Source of the DNA: Panorpa germanica
Lineage: Eukaryota; Arthropoda; Insecta; Mecoptera; Panorpidae
Length of the DNA stretch: 64,000 nucleotides
Reading direction: 5' to 3'
NCBI GenBank assembly: GCA_963678705.1
Contig: OY783204.1
Coordinates: forward strand, 4,716,334 to 4,780,333
Shown here in pieces: positions 10,940 through 24,409 of this stretch; position 1 is the first letter of the stretch; every line of letters starts with the position of its first letter. The notes below the pieces were generated by a model, which saw only the letters and a list, made by a program, of their open reading frames with translations, did no database searches and had not been told where the DNA came from. A program made the position numbers and the translations under genes.

Positions 10940-12988
10940 CTATTGTCAAACATATAGACTTTAGACTACCTCTAATCATTGCGATTTTAACTGTGTGCTG
11001 AACCAGAGAGACCAACTTGGGAATCTAAACTTCTGTTCTGGATTAAATAGGTTAATAACTGAACGAATTCTATCTGATATTTGGATCCTTAAGAATAAAA
11101 CTCAACAGGGCTTCACTTACTTTAGGGGAATGAACATAGCATCAAGAATTGATAGAGTTTATATTTCTGAAGATCTCAAACCATCTATCCACAAATGCTT
11201 CGTTATATCCAATGCAATATCTGACCATCCAGCATTGATATGGCAGATGAAAACTGATAAAAGATTATCTATACTTGGCCGCGATTATTGGAAATTGAAT
11301 GCGAAACTAATTGTAAGTGAACCCAAAGATCCTATTAATGCTATAATACAAACTTTAAAAAAACGAGCCTCCTTTCAAGACCGCACAAATGGTGGATTAA
11401 TATATTCTAACCTAAAATCCTACAACATTACAAACACTGTACGATACAGAAGGCTAAAGATCGAAATAAAACTTTAAATTTCTATGAAATGATACTAAAG
11501 GAATTATAGGAAAATCCAGCGATGTACAACGACTTTGACTTACAATCAAGAGAATGTAAAAACAAAATAAGACAAATACATGAAGAGAGAATAAACGACC
11601 GCCTCAAATCATCCTTTGGTTCCGTTATGGAAGAAGAAAGAAAATCCATATATCAAGTAGGTAAAGAATATAAAGAGGACAAAGCCAGACATATAATAAA
11701 AATAAAAAATGATTATTAGATTCTCAGCTCCATGGAAATTAGACATAAATTCTTATGTAAATATCAACAGATATTTTAAGATGAAGCAATTTCCGAATCA
11801 GACCTTCATAAGATTTTGAGTAATAATACCACCTATATATCAACAATACAAGCAGGTACTTTAAATGAGAAAATCAGCAAAAATGAAATAAAAACTGCAT
11901 TTGATCAAATACAAAAAGGAAATTCTCCGGGACCTGATGGTTTACCATATGAATTTTACCAAATCTTCTGGGATGAAATAGGAGACGTTTTGGAGACTAT
12001 CTTTAATGATCTCTGTATGTCGGTAAAATGGATAAAGAAAACATAAGATCCCTAACCACTGATGTTATAACTTTTATTCCAAAAACCTAGAATCCTATAA
12101 AAGTGAATGACTTCCGCCCTATAACTTTATTATACTGATTTTAAGTTATTTATGAAAATAATATCAAATTAGACTTTGGACAAACATGTGCAGTAGAAGG
12201 AAAATCTGTTATAGAAAACTTATCTATGATTGGAAATATTATCTTAGAAAGTTGTTGTCGATCAAGGAAAACCGGTGCAATTGCATCAATTGATATGAAT
12301 AAGGCCTTTGATAGCATATCTCACCCTTACCTATGGACTGTAATGAAATCCTTTAAATTTCCTGATCAGTTATTGTCATGCCTCAAAAATATTTACCAAA
12401 ATTCAGCATCGAAATTAATTATAAACGGTCATTTAACTAATGAGATTCAAATGCAAAATCAGTTCGCCCAGGATGCCCTTTGCCTATGTTATTTGTCATT
12501 GGAATAGAACCTCTCATTAGATTAATTGCTGGAAAAATGAAAGGAATTCAAATTACTGGTGGAAGATTTAAATGTATGGCCTATGCAGGTGACATCACTG
12601 TCGGTATATCTGATAGGAACTGTAGTGTCTGTGATTAATGACATCAAGACATAATATAGCGGATAATAACTTATGTGAGAAATGCTCAAATGTGGATACG
12701 CTAGATCATCGTATTTGTTCGTGTGGGAAGTCTAGATTAATTTGGGAAAAGACAATTAATAATTTGCGCCTGAGGTTACAACTACCAAAGAGTATCACCA
12801 CCGCTATAAATATTCTTGAAATAGAATGTGACCCCGTGCACTTTGCTAAAATATGGCTGACATCTACAGCCATATATGAAGCACTTCACGGGGAAGACAA
12901 ATTTGATTCTTTTTTAAGGTCAGAAAGACACAAAATGTTTACCACCCTAAACATAACACATGAATTTAAAAAATTAATTAGATTTTAA
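10940..12988 (+). pseudogene. Tx1/L1-like ORF2 (endonuclease + reverse transcriptase), broken
   Basis: Fragments in order of a non-LTR ORF2. The apurinic-type endonuclease shows DFNCVLNQRDQLG (~10,985-11,025), RIDRVYIS (~11,150) and SDHPAL (~11,220). Reverse transcriptase follows: SPGPDGLPYEFYQIFW (~11,930), NDFRPITLLY (~12,108), IASIDMNKAFDSISH (~12,280) and a mutated active site YAGD in place of YADD (~12,585). After a deletion a C-terminal CxxC...H...C knuckle (CEKCSNVDTLDHRICSC, ~12,675) ends at 12,988. Frameshifts, stops and internal deletions are frequent. The clade call rests on a similar style to the ORF1 at 2915. Confidence 0.7.
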
Positions 12989-13819
12989 AAGATATTATCT
13001 ATTATTCACTTAGAAAAACAGGAAAACAAAAAGTTTATTTTTAATTGTCATAAAATGCTGCTGAGTTCTACTATCGGTATAAAGTTTGCTTGAAAATGTT
13101 AGTATCGTATTGGATATTGAAAAAGGATTCTGGTTAAAAATTATTAAGGTTATTATTTTTAAACTATTAATTAGTTTTTTAATTAATGAATTGTTTGTTT
13201 ATGAATTGGTTTTTGTAAGACTTTATAATGAGTAATTAAAGAAATATATATAAAAAAGAAAAAGGAGTTTAAAAAAAATAAAGTGTAACAACGAAGTCAT
13301 AGATCTTTTTTTTTTAATTTGTGTTGAAGTGAAAGTCAGGTTACAATTATGAGTAATGACAGGTCTCTTGAAAAAGACCTCTTCGAAGCAAAAAGGATAA
13401 GAACCAGTTATTATCCACATAGTTAATCAGGAGTGCGCTTGGTAATTCTAAAACCAATTTCTTACAATACAAACCGTGCCTTTATAGCACAATATTTGCG
13501 GTCAAATTACAAGGAGATCAACATTGTTGCTGTCAGACAGAAAAATTGAGAGTTATTACTTGTAAAAGTTCACATAACAAGTCCTGGGTACCTGAGCAAG
13601 AAAGCGTACTATACGGAGTAACTCAAGACGACTCTAGTAAAATGATTATTAAACAAGTAAAAATAGGGGGAGTTACAATCTCTCCTTATAATGACCACGC
13701 CCGGTCCAGTAGAATATCATATGAAATATTAGGCCATCTCCCATCAATCGCAAAAAAAGCTATTATTAAATATATATAACTCAATTTAAGAAAGAAGATT
13801 GTTCCAATAAGCCAGTAAA
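12989..13819. other. Mostly non-coding; unassigned frame
   Basis: The first ~300 bp is AT-rich and may be the 3' UTR of the preceding Tx1-like copy, ending in A-rich runs near 13,250-13,285. A 77-residue plus-strand frame at 13,546-13,779 (ISPYNDHARSSRISYEILGH) matches nothing I recognise. It could be decayed sequence of the jockey-like copy that follows. Confidence 0.3.
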
Positions 13820-14510
13820 TCAACCAACCATTAATTGCTGCCGAAAAGTATTTGAAAAAATATTGAAACCGAGTTTACAATATTGGTTAGATTCTAAGTA
13901 ATCAATACCAAATTTTAGGCTGTAGTTAGGATGGCATAGTTGCGATATCAGCTAGAATTGAAGCAGGAAAAAATAAAGGCAATGTATCAATGGCCTGTTT
14001 TGTAGATATAAAAGCAACTTTCGATAATTTAAACATCAATTTTCTATTAAGGCAATTATATGTAATAGGAGTACCAAGGCTAAAAATTAATATACTAAAG
14101 AATTTACTAAGTGGCAGGAAAATTCAACTATGGTTTAATGGACTATTATCGGAATGGAGAATATGTTCCAAAGGCATTCCACAAGGCTCAGTACTAAGCC
14201 ATTTCCTCTTTAATATGATGGTTATTACCTGAGCTAATAACTATAGACTTGCAACAAAAATTGGATCAACAATTCCCGAATTATACAAAATTATACACTG
14301 ACGGCTCAAAAGAAGCAGATGGAGTGGGTGCATCTGTAGTAGATATTAACAATAGCAGAATTTACAATCATCCATATATACAGCTGAGTTATGTGCCATA
14401 GATCTAGTTGTGGATCTTATCATTAGACAACACTTCAATATTATCCGACTCGTTATCAGTCATACAGTCGTTAAGCAGTAAGGGAATCAATACAAAATTA
14501 GACAACAAAA
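13820..14510 (+). pseudogene. Jockey/I-type RT + RNase H fragment
   Basis: A reverse transcriptase segment (CRKVFEKILKP at ~13,840; ACFVDIKATFDNLN at ~13,995; KGIPQGSVLSHFLFN at ~14,170) is joined directly to an RNase H start (LYTDGSKEADGVGASVV, ~14,290). The active site, thumb and linker normally between them are deleted. RNase H fades after ~14,500. Some I/jockey-group elements carry RNase H after the reverse transcriptase, which fits. Non-functional. Confidence 0.7.
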
Positions 14511-14529
14511 TTTATTAGGTCAAAGAAAA

Positions 14530-15297
14530 AACTGTTAAATAAAAATGTTAAAATAATGTTATTTAGTCTCATTTTCGCAGTTGTATTTCCCCAAACCGCT
14601 TGCTGTATATTACTAGTAAAAAACTCTACTTCATTTTCCAGTTGTTCAGTAGATTTAAGGGGTAGTTTTAGTTTTATAAGATTTTCAAAAGACTTCCTGA
14701 ATCCTATTTTTAAATCTTACTATTAAAACCGGTAGCTCTGGCTGGTACTTCTGTACTAAGTTTTAACTTACTATCAAGATAAAAGATTTGCGGTTCGAGC
14801 TGAGGTCACTACTGTCTTCAGTTTTTATGCAGTTGTTGGATAGACCATTGGTGATGAAGAAGTCGATAAAATTTGGTGTTTTATTGGGATCAGTAGGCCA
14901 GTATGTCAGTTTCTCTGGCGAGCAGAACTTACATTTAGCCTCCATACCTAAAGAATTTTGCCTTAATGGGTAATATGTCTTTACCCCCAATGGGGATGAT
15001 TCTCGTTGTAATCTCAACCAATGACAAAGGTTGTTTCAAGAGATTTAAACAGTTCTAAGTAGTCCTGCATTTGTAGTTCGTATCGTGGGACACTGTGGTG
15101 ACTTGCATTGAGTCAAGTTTCATGCATTTGCTTTCATAATGTTTAATTGACTCCTTGACTATAACAGCCGAGCCTCCTCTAGCTTTATTGGAAGGGTGCA
15201 CAGTACGATATATAGAGTATCCTCTTAATTTTAAGAATGACAGATTTGTCAAGTGCGTTTCTGCTATGTGACTGACGTCTATTTTCTTATTTCCTTA
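14530..15297 (-). pseudogene. Jockey-type endonuclease domain fragment
   Basis: Minus-strand endonuclease domain in pieces. KKIDVSHIAETHLT and LKLRGYSIYRTVHPSN...GGSAVIVK lie at 15,297-15,130. LTYWPTDPNKTPNFIDFFIT and DLSSNRKSFILI follow at ~14,905-14,770; the catalytic SDHxP-like site is degraded to SSNRKS. The region before reverse transcriptase (LENEVEFFTSNIQQAVW) is at ~14,650-14,590. At least two frame breaks, one between 15,055 and 15,017. Its tail-to-tail arrangement with the plus-strand jockey fragment suggests two independent insertions. Confidence 0.65.
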
Positions 15298-15510
15298 ATT
15301 CTTACTAGTGCAGTTGAGCGCTAAATTTTTAAATACTTTATTTTTAAGCTTTACAATATTAAAATTAAAACTTATGTGATTATATTGAGTTTATTGTATC
15401 TCTGAAAATAAAAGGACAGTATTGTACTACAACAATGTTTTGTACATTCAAAATACTATTAACACTTTCTGTAAAATAAATATTACGAGTATGCAAATAA
15501 TTTGTTTTAG

Positions 15511-15727
15511 CGCCAGTAAAGAAAAATCAAAATCAATCTTTATCACCAAGGCATGTGGCCATACCTATGAATCCCCAGAAAGCTAACCGCCGATACCGAG
15601 GCCTAATAGACGATGCCCTGGACCACTGGACCACGCCCAGTGACGTAGATCCCATGAAGAGTCCTTTGAAGATGGGAGCAACGAGACCGTACACTGACAC
15701 CGCCAGAGGCAGATCAGCAGTTGTTAA
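15511..15727 (+). CDS. Probable host-gene exon A
   Basis: 217-bp exon candidate, clearly GC-richer than its surroundings. It follows TTTGTTTTAG (acceptor at 15,509-15,510), is open throughout, and ends AA|GTAAGT, a consensus donor. The frame gives about 71 residues (SPRHVAIPMNPQKANRRYRG ... DDALDHWTTPSDVDP ... RPYTDTARGRSAVVK), basic and Pro/Ser-rich, without repeats or transposon motifs. It ends with a two-base overhang. Exon B starts with exactly the one base needed and exon C follows in phase 0, so three independent splice phases agree. I do not recognise the protein; earlier exons would lie left of here and I could not find them. Confidence 0.6.
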
Positions 15728-16640
15728 GTAAGTTCAGGGTCCCACAAATGTTTCTCTAATTCACTTAATGGGGCAAATTTGAGGAAAAGCTAGTAAGCAA
15801 ACGTTTCTGACTAATTTAGGTGTGCTGATTCCAAATATTTTGTTTAGCAGACCTAATTTTTTAAGCATTATGTCTCTTTCTTGAAAAAATGAAGGCGAAG
15901 TTGTTTCTCATTTAAATCTGTGGAGATGACAAGATTTGACAATAGAGAAAAGGTCAAAAGCTTTTTGATGTCACATGTAATCTAAAATATTAAAACTATT
16001 AAATAGTGCAAGGCAAAATGAATATTTTATAAGTACTATTACTTTTCAATAATATTTCTTTGTGTTTTGCTCTATTTTATGATATCACTAGTTTGTATTG
16101 CATTTATTTTGTTTAATGTTTTTGCCGGTTAGCCATTATGTTCTGCTGCATTAAATCTTTTAGTTAAATTTAAAATATGTATTTATTTCTCTTCTTGCTT
16201 GTTCTTCTCGTGTTCCTATCTTTTCTTGTCGTCAACTCCTCCATGTACACATTACGCCCTTTAAATCCTAACTCTGTAAGTCATTTTCTCTTAAGTCAAA
16301 CTTAAACTACTATTAACTAACTTCTTCTCTGTTTTGCATCTGTCTCTATCCTTCCCTACCTCTTCCCTTTATATTACCAACTTTCGCAAGGCCTGAAGCC
16401 TACGTTAAGAGGGCCATGGACACACAAGTATGACATGAAAAACTTAGAGCAAGCAGGTTTTTACAGGAAACGATTAACTTACTAATTATAAAAAGTACAA
16501 AATTTCAACAACAATAGTCATCCAGATAATTAAATATATAAATAATGTTCAATACACCGAAATAACCCACATGTGGCACAAAAAGCGAGACAAAAAATCT
16601 AATTATTCGATCTCCAGCTAACAAATCGCAAAAATATAAT
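15728..16640. other. Intron start; no feature seen
   Basis: If exons A and B belong together this is the beginning of a 16.5-kb intron. The stretch is AT-rich and I see no gene, inverted repeat or element end in it. Confidence 0.4.
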
Positions 16641-18639
16641 ATACTAGCTTTTACCCCCGTCGCAAGCGACGTTTGTTTTTTGTGAGTGGCTTGAATTTTA
16701 AGTCAAAATTTAATTTTTAAATTGAAATAATAAATACACTCGTCCTATATTGATTTAACATTTATTAACAATTAATTTTTCATACAAACTGACTAAGAAA
16801 ATACATTTTTTATATCAAAATAAAAAATATTTTGAATTTATGCGATATTTGAACAACTTGAACAACTCAAAATTTGGAATTTTTTTTTCGATTCGTAAAT
16901 AAGTTGCCAAGGTTAGCCTATATACAAAATTTCAACTTTCTAGCACAATTTTTACTCTCGGCAAATACTGCCCCCGTGCCCCCCAATAAATTTTTAAAAT
17001 TTTGAATTTTTTTTTTATAAATAATATACTTAATTATTCTAGAATCCAGAAAATGAATTTTCTCCAAAGTTCCCTACCGGGCCCCCGAATTTCTTTAACC
17101 CCCCCTTTTTCAATTTTTGAATTTCTAATTTTTGAGAAATGTCAGCATTGAATACCTTAATACACATGCAAAATTTCAACTTTTTATCTTATACGAATTA
17201 AAAGTAATACAGCAAAAAAGGGATCACTTTTTTTCCAGTTTTTCCAAAATTACGGGTTTCCAGGAAATTCAGGAAAAAATCCGTGGACGCCAAAAGTCTT
17301 AGAATTTTTTTCTCTACGAAATAGGAAATTTTTAAAAACTTCCCTGGAGCCGTTTTCGAGATGCCATACAAAATTCGAACCAAACATATAAACACATAAA
17401 CATATAAGAATATAAATATACACCTGGGACATTATAATATACTTGAGTTTACCCCCGTCGCAATGCGACGTCTTTTTGGCGTGTATCATTTAAATCCAAT
17501 AAAATAATTCGTAATTAAATTTCATATTTAACTGTTCTATTTTTAAATTGAAATAATAAATAAACTCGCGCACATATACACACATATAAATTGACTAAAA
17601 AAATATTTTTTTTTTTTTCAAAATAAAAAATATTTTCAATTTATGCGTTATTTGACCAACTTTTTTTCAAAATTTGGGATTTTTTTTTTCGATTCGTAAA
17701 TAAGTTACCAAGGTTAGCCTACATACAAAATTTCAATTTTCTAGCACAATTTTTACTCTCGGCAAATACTGCCCCCGTGCCCCCCAATAAAATTTTGAAA
17801 TTTTGAATTTTCTTTTAATAATAATATACTTAATTATTCTAGAATCCAGAATATGAACTTTCTCCAAAGTTCCCTACCGGGCCCCCGAATTTCTTCAACC
17901 CCCCCTTTTTCAATTTATGAATTTCTACTTTTTGAGAAATGTCAGCATTAAGTACCTTAATACACATGCAAAATTTCAACTTTCTATCTTTTACGAATTT
18001 AAAGTAATACAGCAAAAAAGGGATCACTTTTTTTTCCAGTTTTTCCAAAATTACGGGTTTCCAGGAAATTCAGGGAAAAATCCGGGGACGCCAAAAGTCT
18101 TAGAATTTTTTTCTCTACGAAATAGGAAATTTTTAAAAACTTCCCTGGAGCCGTTTTCGCGCTGCCATACAAAATTCACTACCAAACATATAAGATCATA
18201 AGATCATAAGAATATAAACAAACAGTTGGAACATTATAATATAGGACTAGCTTTTACCCCCGTCGCAAGCGACGTCTGTTTTTTGTGTGTGGCTTGAATT
18301 TCATGTCAAAATTTAATTCCATTTTTAAATTGAAATAAAAAATAAACTCGTCTCATACTATTTTTACGTATTATAACAATTAATTTTTCAGACAAACTGG
18401 CTAAGAAAATATATTTTTTTTATCAAAATAAAAAATATTTTCAATTTATGCGTTATTTGACCAACTTTTTTTCAAAATTTGGGATTTTTTTTTGATTCGT
18501 AAATAAGTTACCAAGGTTAGCCTATATACAAAATTTCAACTTTCTAGCACAATTTTTTCTCTCGGCAAATACAGCCCCGTGCCCCCCAATAAAATTTTTG
18601 AAATTTTGAATTTTTTTTTATTATTAATAAGATGATTAA

Positions 18640-19850
18640 AACTGTACTGTAATCTTACATTCTACATTTCGTATTTATATTTACGTTATAATATTAGTCT
18701 CCCCATTAATCCCCGCTCCTGAAATAAAATTGTCAAATTTTAGGCATAGCAATCTATTTTGCTCGTAGCAACTCTCTCTACCTTTATCTACCCCTACTTT
18801 TATAAATGATCGAAATTTCAAAATTGAGTTCTTTGGCAAAGCTTTTTCCCGCCCCCACTTCCTCAATTTCACGCCGCTACTAAGGTTAAATTTATTTTCG
18901 CAAATATGCACATGCATAGTTTCTATTTTTTCACTTTTTCTATTTTTTTATATTTGGGGCTGTTAACTATTTCCCCCCTATACCCCTCACTCCTGTTCGA
19001 TTTCACAGCACAGCAAACGCACCAAAAATCAATCCAATTCTACTACTGAATGTAATTTGAATATCTGACTTATAGAGAACTATTTAGCTTCTATTTAATA
19101 TTCTACATGCAAAATATCATCGTTGTACCTCTATATTGTTCTTATACTCGGTTTATCACCCCCCACTTTAATGTTGCACTTAAGAAAATGTAGTTCTTGT
19201 TATATTTTCGTAATAAATATGTCAATCTATATCTGCATACTAAATTTCAGCTTTGTATTTAAATTTTAGCATTAGTACCCCCCACATACCACCGCTACTG
19301 AAGAAGTTTGTCAAATTTTAGCACGAGGATCTATTTTATTTGTATCTAAGAATATATATTCTAAACTATAGCCTTTCATCTCCATATATTTCAAATATCT
19401 GGTTTTTGGCCCCCAGCGCCCGCCGCCTCTGGAAAGTTGCAAATTTCTATAGTGTGTCTTTAATGACACTTTATATATGGCCCCCGTTCCAAATTTTAAC
19501 GTTCTAGCTCTGTTGCGACATTGCCCCCAAAAAATCACGCCGCTACTGAATTAAAATTTTGGTAATCCAATTATTGGCAAACATGCACAATTAGTGTCTT
19601 AATACATACCCAAAGTTTTAATACTTCTTTTTCAATATTTCTGGCTTTTATTGTCTCAACTCCCGCCGCCACTGGAAATTTGGGGCTGTTTATTTTTTTT
19701 CATTAATTACTCTCTACAGCGAGCGTACATATTAAATTTGAACGTCCTAACTCTATTCTAACATTGCCCCCAAAAATTCGCGCCGCTACTGAACTCAAAT
19801 TTCAAATTTCCAACTATTGGAAAATGTGCACAATTATAATCTCAATACAC
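18640..19850 (+). repeat. Divergent long variant inside the array
   Basis: One unit is longer and more diverged. After the usual first half it holds several ~150-200-bp sub-blocks with the recurring phrase CGCCGCTACTGAA or a variant (near 18,867, 19,291, 19,423, 19,539, 19,664 and 19,780), each followed by AAATTT-rich text. The standard second half returns at ~19,855. This may be a fuller parent form from which the shorter units were deleted. Confidence 0.5.
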
Positions 19851-20212
19851 ATACCAAATTTCAGTTTTCAATCTTTTCTAGTTCGTCAGATATTTGCAAA
19901 AGTATTTTTTCGAATTTTCCAGTTTTTCCAAAATTACGGGTTTCCAGGAAATTCAGGGAAAAATCCGGGGACGCCAAAAGTCTTAGAATTTTTTTCTCTA
20001 CGAAATAGGAAATTTTCAAAAACATTGATGGAGCCGTTTTCGCGCTGCCATACAAAATTCAGTACCAAACATATAAACATATAAACATATAAACATATAA
20101 GAATAGATTCAAACACCTGGGACATTATAATATACTAGCTTTTACCCCCGTCGCAAGCGACGTCTGTCTTTTGTGTGTGGCTTAAACTTCATGTAAAAAT
20201 TTAAATTCCACT

Positions 20213-21791
20213 TGAGTTTACCACCGTCGCAAAGCGATGACTTTTTGGCGTGTATGATTTGAATTCAATAAAATAATTCGTAATTACATTTCATATTTAA
20301 CTCTATTTTTAAATTGAAATAAATAATAAACTCGCTCAATAATAAATTGACTAAAAAAAATATTTTTTTTTTATCAAAATAAAGAATATTTTCAATTTAT
20401 GCGTTATTTGACCAACTTTTTTTCAAAATTTGGAAATTTTTTTTTCGATTCGTAAATAAGTTACCAAGGTTAGCCTATATACAAAATTTCAACTTTCTAG
20501 CACAATTTTTACTCTCGGAAAATACTGCCCCCGTGCCCCCAAATAAAATTTTGAAATTTTGAATTTTTTTTCATTAATAATATACTTAATTATTCTAGAA
20601 TTCAGAATATGAACTTTCTCCAAAGTTTCCTACCGGGCCCCCGAATTTCTTTAACCCCCCCCCCCTTTTTAATTTTTGAATTTCTAATTTTTGAGAAATA
20701 TCAGCCTTAAATAGATTAATACACATGCAAAATTTCAACTTTCTATCTTTTACGAATTAAAAGTAATACAGCAAAAAAGGGCTCACTTTTTTTCCAGTTT
20801 TTTCAAAATCACGGGTTTCCAGGAAATTCAGGGATAAATCCAGAGACGCCAAAAGTCTTAGAATTTTTTTCTCTACGAAATAGACAATTTTCAAAAACAT
20901 TGACGGAGCCGTCTTCGCGCTGCCATACAAAGTTTACTACCAAACATATAAAATCATAAGATCATAAATATATATTTGGAACATTATAAATAAGACTGAG
21001 TTTACCCCCGTCGCAAAACGACGTCTTTTAGGCGTGTATCGTTTGAATCCAATAAAATAATTCGTAATTACATTTCATATTTAACTGTTCTATTTTTAAA
21101 TTAAAATAGTAAATAAACTCGCGCAAATATACATACATATAAATTGATTAAAAAAATATTTTTTTTTTATCATAATAAAAAATATTTTCAATTTATGCGT
21201 TATTTGACCAACTTTTTTTCAAAATTTGGGATTTTTTTTTTCGATTCGTAAATAAGTTACCAAGGTTAGCCTATATACAAAATTTCAACTTTCTAGCACA
21301 ATTTTTACTCTCGGAAAATACTGCCCCCGTGCCCCCAAATAAAATTTTGAAATTTTGAATTTTTTTTCATTAATAATATACTTAATTATTCTAGAATTCA
21401 GAATATGAACTTTCTCCAAAGTTTCCTACCGGGCCCCCGAATTTCTTTAACCCCCCCCCCCCTTTTTAATTTTTGAATTTCTAATTTTTGAGAAATATCA
21501 GCCTTAAATAGATTAATACACATGCAAAATTTCAACTTTCTATCTTTTACGAATTAAAAGTAATACAGCAAAAAAGGGCTCACTTTTTTTCCAGTTTTTT
21601 CAAAATCACGGGTTTCCAGGAAATTCAGGGATAAATCCAGAGACGCCAAAAGTCTTAGAATTTTTTTCTCTACGAAATAGACAATTTTCAAAAACATTGA
21701 CGGAGCCGTCTTCGCGCTGCCATACAAAGTTTACTACCAAACATATAAAATCATAAGATCATAAATATATATTTGGAACATTATAAATAAG
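20213..21791 (+). repeat. Recent 796-bp tandem duplication
   Basis: The unit start at 20,996 recurs at 21,792, a period of 796 bp. The body from ~20,440 to 20,995 is nearly base-for-base the same as ~21,237-21,791, including the unusual CCTTAAATAGATTAATAC and CGACGGAGCCGTCTTCGCGC. Other units differ at many positions, so the array is still growing by unequal exchange or slippage. Confidence 0.75.
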
Positions 21792-24409
21792 ACTGAGTTT
21801 ACCCCCGTCGCAAAACGACGTCTTTTAGGCGTGTATCGTTTGAATCCAATAAAATAATTCGTAATTACATTTCATATTTAACTGTTCTATTTTTAAATTG
21901 AAATAATAAATAAACTCGCGCACATATACATACATATAAATTGATTAAAAAAATATATTTTTTTTATCATAATAAAAAATATTTTCAATTTATGCGTTAT
22001 TTGACCAACTTTTTTTCAATATTTGGGATTTTTTTTTTCGATTTGTAAATAAGTTACCAAGGTTAGCCTATATACAAAATTTCAACTTTCTAGCACAATT
22101 TTTACTCTCGGAAAATACTGCCCCCGTGCCCCCAAATAAAATTTTGAAATTTTGAATTTTTTTTTAATAATAATATACTTAATTATTCTACAATCCAGAA
22201 TATAAACTTTCTATAAAGTTCCCTGCCGGGCCCCCGAATTTCTTCAACCCCCCCATTTTCAATTTTTGAAATTCTAATTTTTGAGAAATGTCAACATTAA
22301 ATAGCTTAATACACATGCAAAATTTCAACTTTCTATCTTTTCCAAATTAAAAGTAATACAGCAAAAAAGAGATCACTTTTTTTCCAGTTTTTCCAAAATT
22401 ACGGGTTTCCAGGAAATTCAGGGAAAAATCCGGGGACGCCAAAAGTCTTAGAATTTTTTTCTCTACGAAATAGGAAATTTACAAAAAGATCGCCGGAGCC
22501 GTTTTCGCGCTGCCATACAAAATTCAGTACCAAACATATAAGATCATAAACATATAAGAATATAAGAATAGATTCAAACACCTGGGACATTATAATATAC
22601 TAGCTTTTACCCCCGTCGCAAGCGACGTCTGTCTTTTGTGTATGGCTTTAGTTTCATGTCAAATTTAATTTCCATTTTAAAATTCAAATATTTAACTTGT
22701 TCTATATAAATTTTACATACAAAAATAAATAATTTTTGATTCGTAAATAAGTTACCAAGGTTAGCCTATATACAAAATTTCAAGTTTTTTGCACAATTTT
22801 GACTTTCGGCAAAAACTGCTCCCGTGCCCGCAAATAAAATTTTGAAATTTTGAATTTTCTTTTATTAATAATATACATAATTATTCTAGAACCCGGAATA
22901 TGAACTTTCTCCAACGTTCCCTACCGGGCCCCCGAATTTCTTCAACCCCCCACTTTTAAATTTTTGAATTTCTAATTTTTGAGATATGTCAGCATTGAAT
23001 ACCTTAATACACATGCAAAATTTCAACTTTTTATCTTTTACGAATTAAAAGTAATACAGCAAAAAAGGGCTCACTTTTTTTCCAGTTTTTCCAAAATTAC
23101 GGGTTTCCAGGAAATTCAGGGAAAAATCCAGGGACGCCAAAAGTCTTAGAATTTTTTTCTCTTTAAAGTATTTAAAGTCTCTTTTAAAGTTCAGGGTTTA
23201 CCCCCGTCGCAAGGCGACGTCTATTTGGCGTGTATGATTTGAATCCAATAAAATAATTCGTAATTACAATTCATATTTAATTCTATTTTTAAATTGAAAT
23301 AATAAATAAACTCGCGCACATATACATTAACACATATAAATTGACTAAAAAAATATATTCTTTTATCAAAATAAAAAATATTTTCAATTTATGCGTTATT
23401 TGACCAACTTTTTTTCAAAATTTGGGATTTTTTTTTTCGATTCGTAAATAAGTTACCAAGGTTAGCCTATATACAAAATTTCAACTTTCTAGCACAATTT
23501 TTACTGTCGGCAAATACTGCCCCCGTGCCCCCCAATAAAATTTTAAAATTTTGAATTTTTTTTTATTAATAATATACTTAATTATTCTAGAATCCAGAAT
23601 ATGAACTTTTTCCAACGTTCCTTACCGGGCCCCCGAATTTCTTCAAGCCCCCCTTTTTCAATTTTTAAATTGCTACTTTTTGAGAAATGTCAGCATTAAA
23701 AAGCTTAATGCACATGCAAAATTTCAACTTTCTATCTTTTACGACTTAAAAGTAATACACCAAAAAAGGGATCACTTTTTTTCCAGTTTTTCCAAAATTA
23801 CGGGTTTCCAGGAAATTCAGGGAAAAATTCGGGGACGCCAAAAGTCTTAGAATTTTTTTCTCTACGAAATAGGAAATTTTCAGAAACATTGACGGAGCCG
23901 TTTTAGGAGCTACCATACGAATCGCGTAAACATATAAGAATATAAACATATAAGAATATAAGAATATAAACATATAAGAAAATAAACATACACCTCGGAC
24001 ATTATAATATATGATGATTATGATGATGGACAATATAACCGGGGACTTGGGGCCATCTTTTTTTCCTAATACTAATAGATTGGCTGAGCGATGCCCAGTT
24101 AACTCTGCGGACTAATCTAACATGAAATTATCTTCAGAAAGGTTATATAAAAATTTAATAATTATTCAACCATTAGATTAGGCACAAAAAATACCTTTAA
24201 ATAAAGTCATATCAGTATCGTATTACAAAATAACGCTTCCACGTTGTCGTACTCAAATAATTGTAATTGTTAATGGAACCATGGTTTTTACTTGACTCGT
24301 ATCGGAGAGCGGTTACTGGAGCTAGTCTTAGAAGTGTTGGCCTGAAGGCGGTCACCAACCGAGTAACATACTTCACCGCTCAGAAAACGAGTCCTATCAC
24401 CGATCGGAA

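Larger units (their letters stand above)
16641..24010 (+). repeat. Head-to-tail array of roughly 0.6-0.85-kb repeats
   Basis: At least seven similar units in one orientation. Each begins with CTAGCTTTTACCCCCGTCGC or a (T)GAGTTTACCCCCGTCGC variant, containing a short hairpin such as GTCGCAAGCGAC. Unit starts are near 16,643, 17,443, 18,246, 20,143/20,213, 20,996, 21,792, 22,603 and 23,190. Shared internal landmarks are GTTACCAAGGTTAGCCTA, CTACCGGGCCCCCGAATTTC, ATTACGGGTTTCCAGGAAAT, TCTCTACGAAATAG, and a CATATAAGAATATAA-type tail before CATTATAATATA. Single-base runs near CCCCCGAA and TTTTTT vary in length. It codes for nothing convincing; frames of 60-106 residues on both strands are shadows. 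The style recalls widespread insect short interspersed or Helitron-type repeats, but I cannot decide the class. Confidence 0.8.

Noticed and set aside
17198-24033. Frames of 60-106 residues on both strands in the repeat array
   Set aside because: They recur with the repeat units and change with run-length variation; no coding signal.
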